From positions 1-10,401 of the forward strand of contig JAGWBY010000142.1 in NCBI GenBank assembly GCA_021295675.1: DNA of 10,401 nucleotides, written 5' to 3'. The notes below the pieces were generated by a model that was not told where the DNA came from, made no database searches, and saw only the letters and a program-made list of their open reading frames with translations. The position numbers and the translations under genes were made by a program. This DNA is from Candidatus Latescibacterota bacterium. GTDB lineage: Bacteria > Latescibacterota > UBA2968 > UBA8231. Below, one piece after another: positions 1 through 6,472 of the stretch (position 1 is the stretch's first letter; each line of letters begins with the position of its first letter).

Positions 1-102
1 GCCGGCAGCGCAACAGGCGAGATAACTAAGGCCGACTACGCACGTAGTATATTTAGGTAGAACCGGTCTCGGACGCGGGTTCGATTCCCGCCGCCTCCAC
101 CA
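1..102 (+). ncRNA. ssrA: tmRNA (ssrA), 3' part
   Basis: This is the 3' end of transfer-messenger RNA, which rescues stalled ribosomes by acting as alanyl-tRNA and then as a short mRNA encoding a degradation tag. The tRNA-like T arm is clear: stem GCGGG (75-79) pairs with CCCGC (87-91) around the loop TTCGATT (80-86), followed by the acceptor strand and an encoded CCA ending at 102. The stretch GGACGCGGGTTCGATTCCCG is close to the 3' end of known bacterial ssrA genes. The tag-encoding and 5' parts lie upstream of the window. A tRNA alone is unlikely, because no D or anticodon arm sits at the expected distance and the sequence between 40 and 70 has the tmRNA character. The 3' end of ssrA is a well-known integration site for genomic islands. 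Confidence 0.88.
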
Positions 103-118
103 TTCTTCCACACACAAC

Positions 119-159
119 ACGTCTCTCCGGGGTGATTCTCCGGAGAGACGTTTGTCTTG
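119..159 (+). terminator. Intrinsic terminator after ssrA
   Basis: ACGTCTCTCCGG (119-130) and CCGGAGAGACGT (140-151) form a perfect 12-bp stem with a 9-nt loop, followed by the T-rich run TTTGTCTT. It lies 17 nt after the CCA end of tmRNA and is well placed to end that transcript, insulating it from the HicB-like gene downstream. Confidence 0.85.
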
Positions 160-172
160 AAAGGGATTGCTT

Positions 173-352
173 GTGCCGCAACAAGGAACAATCCTAACGG
201 CTGAAATCTATAAAAAGAAAAAAGGACTCTACGTATCTCATTGTCCTCAGATCGGAATAGCCAGCCAAGGCAAGAATGAGGAAGAGGCTTTTAACAATCT
301 CAAAGAAGCCGTATCTCTCTATCTAGAAGAAGTTACAACAGCAACAGCATGA
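173..352 (+). CDS. HicB-like small protein (orphan antitoxin family)
   Basis: This 59-residue protein belongs by pattern to the HicB-like antitoxin superfamily (UPF0150/COG1598). After a first beta strand it has the typical core GLYVSHCPQIGIASQGKNEE, followed by the helix EEAFNNLKEAVSLYLEE. In HicAB toxin-antitoxin modules HicB neutralises the mRNA-cleaving toxin HicA. Here no HicA-like gene is adjacent, and the longer DNA-binding C-terminus of full HicB is absent. The GTG at 173 is preferred because AAAGGGA (160-166) lies 6 nt upstream; a TTG at 167 would touch that ribosome binding site. The stop overlaps the next start as ATGA (349-352), indicating translational coupling to the AlbA-type gene. 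Base composition is clearly more AT-rich than the following genes, consistent with horizontal origin. The family call is fairly secure; its role here is unknown. Confidence 0.72.
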   Translation: MPQQGTILTAEIYKKKKGLYVSHCPQIGIASQGKNEEEAFNNLKEAVSLYLEEVTTATA

Positions 353-1911
353 CCGGCAAACTTCCCATCAACATCGACCACCTGCTGCGCCAGCGCACCA
401 TCGAAGGCGAACGCATCGAGTACAAAGCTGGTTGGAATCCGCAGAGCGTGCTGCACACCATCTGCGCCTTCGCCAACGACTTCCACAATCTAGGCGGCGG
501 TTACGTGGTCTTGGGCGTCGAGGAACAAAATGGCCGCCCAATTTTGCCGCCCAAGGGCATCAGGCCCGATGCCATCGATGCGACACAGCAGGAACTACTC
601 AACCTGGGGCATGCCGCCATACAGCCGCATTACCATCCCCTCACCGCTACCTATAACGTCGATGGCCAGACCATCCTCGTCCTCTGGGTCCTACAAAGCC
701 AAAGTGAATCTGAGCGCGGAGCGCAACGATTGGGCTTACTTCATTCGCAGACACAGCAGCACGGTTCGCGCCAAGGGTCAAGACGAGCGTGAGCTGCTCA
801 GTCTGGCGGCCACAGTACCTTTTGACGACCGCTATCGCCAGACTGCTTCGCTTGATGACCTGTCCCATCGGCTGATCCGTGAGTTTCTCGGGGAAATCGG
901 CAGCGAACTAGCATCGGAAGCAGAGGGCCTATCTGTTGAGGACTTGGGCAAGCGCCTGAATATCGTCGGCGGCCCGCCCGAGGCGATGTTTCCGAAGAAC
1001 GTCGGTCTGCTGTTCTTCAATGAGCGGCCAGACAGGTTTTGATGTCGTGTGGTTTCCCGATGGGCCGGGCGGCGATCAGTTCGAGGAGAAGGAGTTCCGT
1101 GGGCCGTTGTCCATCATTCTCAGCGAGGCGATCAGTTACATTGAGCGGAATTACCTGAAGGAAACCGTCGTCAAGCATCCCCACAAGCCGGAGGCCGAGC
1201 GGTTCTGGAATTTTCCAATTGGTGCCATCGAAGAGGCACTGGTGAACGCCATCTACCATCGCTCATACGAGGAGCGGGAGCCGGTTGAAGTTCGGATCAC
1301 CCTCGAAGAGTTACTGGTCTTGAGTTATCCCGGTGCGGACCGCTCCATCCGTATGGATGACTTCAAGAAGGGGCAGGCCGTGAGCAGGCGCTACCGGAAC
1401 CGGCGTATTGGTGAGTTTCTGAAAGAACTCCTCGCCGAGGCACGCTCAACCGGCGTGCCGAAAATCTTCCGGGCGATGCGGCAGAATGGCTCCCCGGATC
1501 CAATTTTTGAGAGCGACGACGACCGCACTTGGTTTCGAGTCCGCCTACCAGTGCATGAACGGGCATTACTCGCCGCGATCGAACAAGACACCGATCATGA
1601 TAAGTCATTGATAAATAAGAAGAAAGGTCAAGATACCCTACATGATACCCTACATGATACCCTACATGATACCCTACATGATACAGAACGTGTTGAACGC
1701 CTGATCGTGCTCCTCACGGGAGAAATGAGCCGCTCCCAATTGCAGGAGGCAATGAAGTTGCAGGATCGCATACCTTGAGCCCGCCCTCAAGGCCGGTCTG
1801 ATCGAAATGACCCTCCCGGACAAACCGAAAAGTCGAAAGCAGCAGTACCGTCGAACCGCTCGAGGCGAGGCGCTCGCCGAACAAATTAAACGGAAGAATG
1901 CCCCCAGATGA
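349..1911 (+). pseudogene. AlbA_2/RecG-like ATP-binding protein, broken by three frameshifts
   Basis: When joined across three frames, this encodes a protein of the Schlafen AlbA_2 plus RecG-like C-terminal (HATPase_c_4) family, putative nucleic-acid-binding regulators often found in defence or type I R-M loci. Segment 1 (349-690, 114 codons) holds the AlbA_2 core, with EYKAGWNPQS, ICAFAND and GGGYVVLGVEE. Segment 2 (692-1039) continues with AYFIRRHSSTVRA and ELLSLAATVPFDDR. Segment 3 (1041-1769) holds AIEEALVNAIYHRSYEEREP, RYRNRRIGEFLKEL, GVPKIFRAM and a DTLH tandem linker. Segment 4 (1771-1911) completes a winged-helix-like tail (YLEPALKAGLIEMTLPDKP) and ends in TGA overlapping the hsdM start. 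The breaks lie where family members carry PGGD.RP, FPG.QI and a short KHFR-like stretch, so each looks like a 17-20-nt deletion. The protein is probably not made in full unless the breaks are artefacts. The family call rests on remembered homologues. Confidence 0.8.
1632..1684 (+). repeat. 12-bp tandem repeat (GATACCCTACAT, 4 copies plus a partial)
   Basis: Four identical head-to-tail copies of GATACCCTACAT start at 1632, 1644, 1656 and 1668, followed by GATAC. In the reading frame of the AlbA-type gene they encode repeated Asp-Thr-Leu-His. They sit in the linker between the ATP-binding part and the C-terminal winged-helix-like tail. The period is a multiple of three, so gain or loss of copies would change linker length without shifting the frame. 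Perfect copy identity suggests recent expansion by slippage. Tetrapeptide repeat linkers at this place are, from memory, a recurrent feature of the family. Confidence 0.93.
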
Positions 1912-2309
1912 ACACCGCTCCCATCGTCTCCAAAGTCTGGAGCTTCTGCACCACCCTGCGCGATGACGGAGTGAGCTATGGCGACTATCTGGAACAGCTC
2001 ACCTATCTGATCTTCCTCAAGATGGCCGATGAATACGCCAAACCACCGTACAGCCGCGACGTCGGCATCCCAGCCGAATTCAACTGGCAGAGCCTGAAAT
2101 CGAAGAACGGTGCGGAACTCGAAAACCACTACGTAGCCTTGCTTCGCGCGCTTGGCACCAAGACGAACATGCTAGGCCGGATCTTTACCAAGGCCCAGAA
2201 CAAGATCCAAGACTCGGCAAAGCTGTTCCGCCTCATCGACATGGTGGACGACACCGAATGGGTGACTTGGAGACGCGGTAGGCAGCGGATTAAACATTGC
2301 GAAATATGA
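1908..2309 (+). pseudogene. hsdM: Truncated type I restriction-modification methyltransferase subunit
   Basis: The first ~118 codons are a strong match to the N-terminal helical domain of HsdM, the DNA adenine methyltransferase subunit of type I restriction-modification. Visible family blocks are IVSKVWSFC, LRDDGVSYGDYLEQLTYL, FLKMADEY, LLRALGTK and IFTKAQNKIQD.AKL.RLID. Homology stops near position 2262, after TEWV, and about 15 unrelated codons lead to TGA at 2307. Complete HsdM is about 480-500 residues, so the S-adenosylmethionine motif and the catalytic NPPF/NPPY motif are both missing. No hsdS or hsdR is present. The ATG overlaps the stop of the preceding gene, and GGAAG at 1892-1896 may serve as its ribosome binding site. 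The remnant cannot methylate DNA. It most likely lost its 3' part, with the neighbouring genes, in the deletion that created the junction just downstream. Confidence 0.85.
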
Positions 2310-2417
2310 AGTTATTGTTGTGTCATCCCTAAGAGACCCTTTATAATATTTTCTATCTCTAATTGGCGACGTAGAGTTCGGGCGCTCTGGTGCGGGTCCA
2401 CCCTGTCGGCCGAGCAG
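2262..2417 (+). other. Junction segment between hsdM remnant and secreted-protein gene
   Basis: This ~155-nt stretch matches neither flanking gene and is AT-richer than both, especially at 2290-2363. In the frame starting at 2266, 26 codons stay open to TAA at 2344 and end ...AKYEVIVVSSLRDPL. They read like a natural protein C-terminus, but I do not recognise the family. The frame of the downstream gene is open from 2310, yet contains no ATG or signal-peptide-like stretch. I see no transposase, inverted repeat or convincing promoter. The simplest reading is debris at a deletion or integration junction. Confidence 0.45.
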
Positions 2418-4691
2418 TTGCGCTACGACTCGGCGCGCGACTGGCGGCAGTGGGAGTTGCCCCTGGGCGCAGTGGACCTGACGGCGCTAGGCGTGATCCA
2501 GCCCACCCGTATCGAAAGACTGACCGACGCCGTGCGCGACTCGGACGCCTTCGACGGCGGCATCCGCAACGCCGGCTCCAACCTCAACCTGGCCCGCTTC
2601 GCCATCGATGGCGACCCGGCAACCGGCTGGGCACCCGACCCGGAAGCCAAACCCGAGAATTGGTTTCTCGAAGTCGACCTCGGCCGCGCCGTCTCGGCCA
2701 ATAGCGTGACCCTGGTCTTCGACGCGGAGGCCCCGCCCTTCGAACTCTTCGATCTGCTGATTTCGACCGGCGAACCCGAAACCGACGTTATCGCCGCCCC
2801 TATCGAGGGCTCGCTCGTCTACCGCACCAAGGAGCGCTTCAAGGAAAACACCCGCCACCGGGTGACCTACGAAATAGCGGAAATCGACGCCGAGCCGCTG
2901 CAGTTTATCCGCTTCGAGCCCTTGCTGATGGTGCCCGACGCCCGCCTAGTCGAGGTCGAAGTCGAAACCATCGGCGACAATATCGCTCTCGGTCTGATGG
3001 AACGGGGAGGTGCCGTCGACATCAATACCAACCTCGCCCAGATTGACCAGCAACCCCTCGGCAAGGCCAGAGCCCTTTTCGATGGCGACCTCTACTTAGG
3101 CTGGAGAGCCGGCAGCGCCGGGCGAGGCCTCAATGATATTCTCTCGCACATGGTCCTCGACCTAGGCGCTGTCTACTGGGTCGACCAGATCCGGGTCATC
3201 GGCGGCGTGGTTGAGAAGTCGTTTTTTGGCGGTGCCATCGTCAGCAGACACATTGTCTCCCGGCGGCGCTGGGGCTTTCGCTTCTACGAGTTGATGACCT
3301 CCGATGGCTCGCTCTCACCCGACGGCTCGCGCCTGTGGACCAAGCACTTCTCGGGCGAAGCGCCCGTCCACCAGCGGTCCAAAGGGCTGGTAGACCACCA
3401 TTTCGACCTGCAGCCTACCCGCTACATGCGCATCTTCTGGAAATTCTGGGACACTAGCTGCTTCTCCTTCCAGAGCCTGGGCGTGAGGGGCGGCAGCTTC
3501 AGAGTGCCCGGCTGCAGCGCCGGCGGAGCCACCGACGAGATCCAGATCTTCGGCCAGGGCTTCCCCCAAGACGTCGGTTTCCAATCGCCGCTGATCGACC
3601 TGGGCGAGGGCAAGAATCTCAACTCGATAGAATGGAGCGGCGAACAACCGCCGGGCACTCTCATCGAAATCCGCACCCGCACCGGCAACGACGTCACCGA
3701 GATCTTGACCTACCACGACAAGAACGGCAAGGAAGTCACCGAGAGGAAGTACAACAAGCTAATCCCCAGCTTCAAAGGCCCCATCGACACCTCCCGCGTC
3801 GCCGGCGGCGATTGGAGCGTCTGGAGCCGGATCTACAGCTTCTCCGGCGAGGACTTTCTCTCGCCCTCGCCGCGCCGCTACATGGAAATCGACGTGCGCA
3901 TGGTCTCCGACTCGCCCGACCGCGCTGCTACCCTCGACTTCCTCGCCGCCAACTTCACCGAGCCGCTGGCCGCCCGCGTGCTCGGCGAGATCTTTCCCCA
4001 GCAGGTCGAACCGGGCATACTGACCGAATTCACCTATTACTTAAAACCCGAAAACACCAGCGGCTTCGACCGCCTCGCCGTCGAGTCGGTCGCACCGGTG
4101 CATTTTATGAGCGTTTCGCGTAATGGCACCGACCTCGACGTGCAGATGGACACCACCGCCAATGGCTTTCTGATCCACTTGCCCAATCGCATCCGCACCG
4201 ACCAGCTCATCGAGTTGAAGTTCGAATCTTCCGTATTCCGGCAATCGACCCGCTTCGACGTCTTTCTCCAGGACGGCCGTCAGGACGCTAGCGTGCGCCA
4301 GCGCGTCGACCCCGGTAATGCCTCCGAACTAATCGAGAGCAACACCAACGTCGTCAGCCTGCCCGTCAGCCCCAAGCTCTTCGCCAACGTGGTGCTCTCT
4401 TCGCCGGTGCTCACCCCCAATGGCGACGGGGTCAACGACGCATTGCAGCTCTCGGTTGACCTAATCAACGTGCTCGAATCGCGCCCCTTGCGGTTGCGCC
4501 TCTACGATCTGGCCGGTCGCCCCGTCTACGACCGCGGCGAGAACGGCCGCGCCGACCAGCATCATTTCACCTGGGACGGTCGCGACAGCGCGGGGTCTCG
4601 CGTCGCGCCGGGCCTCTATATTCTCGAGATTTTGGTCGAAGGCGATGCCGGCGACGAGAAGGCGCAGGAAATCATTTCGGTGGTCTACTAG
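2418..4691 (+). CDS. Secreted or surface protein with discoidin-like and CHU_C/FlgD-like domains, N-terminus probably missing
   Basis: This 757-codon frame has a beta-sandwich architecture typical of extracellular carbohydrate-binding proteins. Residues ~55-120 resemble an F5/8 type C (discoidin) domain (FAIDGDPATGW, LEVDLGRAVSANSVTLVF). A second copy spans ~200-380 (ALFDGDLYLGW, MVLDLGAVYWVDQIRVIGG, TRYMRIFWKFWDT, ATDEIQIFGQG). The middle (400-520) holds IEIRTRTGNDV, SFKGPIDTSR and GEDFLSPSPRRY, a block of unknown function. The C-terminus (~663-757) is a CHU_C/FlgD-like Ig domain: LTPNGDGVNDAL, LYDLAGRPVYDR, FTWDGRDSAG and APGLYILEI. Such domains commonly end exported surface proteins. The TTG at 2418 has no good ribosome binding site, and neither signal peptide nor ATG is seen in the open frame back to 2310. 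The 5' end has therefore probably been lost by fusion to the hsdM remnant, and expression in its present form is doubtful. No enzyme motif was recognised. Confidence 0.72.
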   Translation: MRYDSARDWRQWELPLGAVDLTALGVIQPTRIERLTDAVRDSDAFDGGIRNAGSNLNLARFAIDGDPATGWAPDPEAKPENWFLEVDLGRAVSANSVTLVFDAEAPPFELFDLLISTGEPETDVIAAPIEGSLVYRTKERFKENTRHRVTYEIAEIDAEPLQFIRFEPLLMVPDARLVEVEVETIGDNIALGLMERGGAVDINTNLAQIDQQPLGKARALFDGDLYLGWRAGSAGRGLNDILSHMVLDLGAVYWVDQIRVIGGVVEKSFFGGAIVSRHIVSRRRWGFRFYELMTSDGSLSPDGSRLWTKHFSGEAPVHQRSKGLVDHHFDLQPTRYMRIFWKFWDTSCFSFQSLGVRGGSFRVPGCSAGGATDEIQIFGQGFPQDVGFQSPLIDLGEGKNLNSIEWSGEQPPGTLIEIRTRTGNDVTEILTYHDKNGKEVTERKYNKLIPSFKGPIDTSRVAGGDWSVWSRIYSFSGEDFLSPSPRRYMEIDVRMVSDSPDRAATLDFLAANFTEPLAARVLGEIFPQQVEPGILTEFTYYLKPENTSGFDRLAVESVAPVHFMSVSRNGTDLDVQMDTTANGFLIHLPNRIRTDQLIELKFESSVFRQSTRFDVFLQDGRQDASVRQRVDPGNASELIESNTNVVSLPVSPKLFANVVLSSPVLTPNGDGVNDALQLSVDLINVLESRPLRLRLYDLAGRPVYDRGENGRADQHHFTWDGRDSAGSRVAPGLYILEILVEGDAGDEKAQEIISVVY

Positions 4692-4860
4692 GTTTACTAA
4701 ATAAACGACGTGAGCAAATCCATCTGCAGGGTTCGGCCAGCTCCGTCGCACGTTGCACTGCGCCTTTATAGCGCGCGAATTCGACCAGCAAACCAACCAG
4801 CGCGAGCATTGCCCCGAGACCGCCGAACGCCTCTCGCCATGAGACCCTCTTGAAATTTCT
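4672..4860 (-). other. Possible small membrane-protein frame or remnant
   Basis: On the minus strand a 63-codon open frame overlaps the end of the secreted-protein gene and fills the gap before the sulfatase. Its first half reads like a real protein: GGLGAMLALVGLLVEFARYK gives a ~13-residue hydrophobic run followed by a basic and amphipathic stretch (GAVQRATELAEP). The second half, overlapping 4672-4710, is unremarkable. The only internal ATG is at 4807-4809 and would give 45 residues; no ribosome binding site is evident. It could be the N-terminal remnant of an inner-membrane protein, a small membrane protein, or chance. Confidence 0.2.
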
Positions 4861-4881
4861 CTACGACTAAGAACAATCGTA

Positions 4882-6279
4882 ATGCCAAAACGACCCAATG
4901 TGATTCTTATCGTCGCCGACGACATGGGCTATGGCGATTTCGGCGTTTTTAACGACGGCCCGGCCAAAACGCCCCATCTCGACGCGCTGGTTGGCGAGGG
5001 GGTCTGTCTGACCCAACACTACGCCGGGTCGCCGGCCTGCTCGCCGTCGCTACCCGCACCGCACCGGCGCGTTGACACCGATGGAGGTACGCGGGATGGA
5101 CCGCATCGCGCTTGACGAGGTGACCATCGGCGATGCGTTCAAACACGCGGGGTATGCGACGGGGCTGATCGGCAAGTGGCACAATGGCGCGCTTGACGAT
5201 CGCTATCATCCCAACGCACGCGGCTTCGATGAGTTTTTGGGCTTTCGCGGCGGGTGGATGGATTATTTCGACTGGTGGGTCGAGCGCAACGGGCGGCGCG
5301 AAACCGCGGACGGGCGCTATTTGACCGATGTGTTCACCGACGAGGCGATAGATTTTATTGCGCGGCACCGGCAGGACTCCTTTCTGCTCTGCATGATGTA
5401 CAATGCGCCGCATACGCCGTTGCAGGCCCCCGACGAGGCGGTACAGCCCTATCTCGACGCGGGGATGAGCCCGGGCGTAGCGATTACCTACGCGATGAAC
5501 GAGATCATGGATCGGGGCGTCGGGCGGATCGCGGAAACATTGGCAGACTTGGGACTGGCCGACGATACGATCCTGATGTTCACCAGCGACAACGGACCGG
5601 CGTTTAGAACGCGACCCGACCAAGTGCCCGAGGGGATGAGCACGGACTTGCGGCGCTACAATTGCGGCTTTAACGGGCAGAAAGGGTCGGTTTACGAGGG
5701 CGGCATCCGGGTGCCGATGATCGTGCGCTGGCGCGGCGGGTTGGAGGGGGGGCGGCAGATCGACGAGTTGGTACACGGTATGGACTGGTTGCCGACATTA
5801 GCCGGGTTGTGCGGCATCGAGCGTCCCGGCGGGCGGGCCCTAGACGGGCGCGACGCGGCCGCGGTGTTGCACGGTGCCGGCGATGACGCTCCGGCGCGAT
5901 TTTGGCAGCTCAACCAATTTCAGCCCGTCGGCTGGATCAACGCGGCGATGCGCGAGGGGCCGTGGAAGCTGGTCCGTCCCCAGTTGGCGCAAAAGCCCAA
6001 GACCGATGCGGATAAGCGCGTGATGGAACGCTACGTGGAAGTTGATATCCAATACAAATACCACCCCGACGAGGTGACGGAGCTGATGAGCGAGCCGGAT
6101 CCCGAGTTGATTGTCCCGCCGCCGGCTGATTTGGAGCTCTACAATATTGACGACGACCCGCTGGAACAGAACAACATGGCGACGGATGAGCCGGAGCGCG
6201 CGAGCCGGATGAGGAAGTCGAGGCGGAAAGGCGGCGGATTCAGCCCGACGGCTCTATACTGGAGATCGTGGACGAATAA
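4882..6279 (+). pseudogene. Arylsulfatase-like sulfatase with two frameshifts, one in the catalytic signature
   Basis: This is a type I sulfatase, which hydrolyses sulfate esters (substrate unknown) using a formylglycine made from Cys. Segment 1 (4882-5049) opens with PNVILIVADDMGYGDFG, whose DD binds the metal, and reaches HYAGSPACSPS with the modifiable Cys53. Family members continue RAALLTGRYPHRTG. Here the RAALLTGR codons are missing and the text resumes at 5051 as YPHRTGALTPMEVRGMDRIA in another frame. Segment 2 (5051-6208) carries GKWHN, APHTPLQAP, FTSDNGPAFR and GQKGSVYEGGIRVP, the remaining active-site blocks, then LELYNIDDDPLEQNN. Near 6209 the frame shifts again to segment 3 (6211-6279), EEVEAERRRIQPDGSILEIV, ending in TAA at 6277. 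Without the Arg and following residues of the signature the enzyme cannot be matured. No clear ribosome binding site precedes the ATG. The gene lies 190 nt after the secreted-protein gene, on the same strand. Confidence 0.85.
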
Positions 6280-6280
6280 A

Positions 6281-6404
6281 GGTGCTACAGCACCGACAAC
6301 AGCGATATCAACCATGCGCGTGAACATTATCAAGTAGTAGCCGAAGTCGTGAGGCTTCGGAGAAAATAACTATTTGCTCGTAAGCAAAATCCTGTGAAGG
6401 CAGG
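6281..6404. other. Cluster of short hairpins in the convergent intergenic gap
   Basis: The 193-nt gap between the convergent sulfatase and helicase genes holds four short perfect hairpins: GGTGC/GCACC with loop TACA (6281-6294), CCGAAG/CTTCGG (6341-6360), TTTGCT/AGCAAA with loop CGTA (6373-6388) and CCTG/CAGG (6391-6404). None is followed by a T run on either strand, so they are poor intrinsic terminators. They may be a structured RNA remnant or coincidental. I found no coding sequence I could support in the gap. Confidence 0.3.
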
Positions 6405-6472
6405 TCGAGACATGAAAGCCAGCGCAAGAACTGACGCGGTCGCCGCTCCATCGCGCTCGACGGCAAGATGGC

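Noticed and set aside
173..348. Complete HicAB toxin-antitoxin pair
   Set aside because: Only a HicB-like protein is present; no HicA-like frame (short basic protein with a G-S-H motif) was found on either side.
690..1041. Programmed ribosomal frameshifting as the reason for the breaks
   Set aside because: No slippery heptamer or downstream structure is evident, and conserved residues are missing at each break, which frameshifting alone would not explain.
1632..1684. Possible CRISPR-like array
   Set aside because: The copies are 12 bp, directly adjacent without spacers, and lie inside a coding frame.
2487..2858. Minus-strand frames opposite the secreted-protein gene
   Set aside because: They overlap a continuous 757-codon gene with recognisable domains and have no family features of their own.
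4949..5776. A 275-codon open frame on the minus strand opposite the sulfatase
   Set aside because: The plus-strand translation matches sulfatase motifs throughout; the minus frame is rich in Arg, Pro and His and has no recognisable domain, as expected for a GC-rich antisense shadow.
6281..6294. Hairpin right after the sulfatase stop as an intrinsic terminator
   Set aside because: The stem is only 5 bp and is followed by GACAACAGCG, without a T run.
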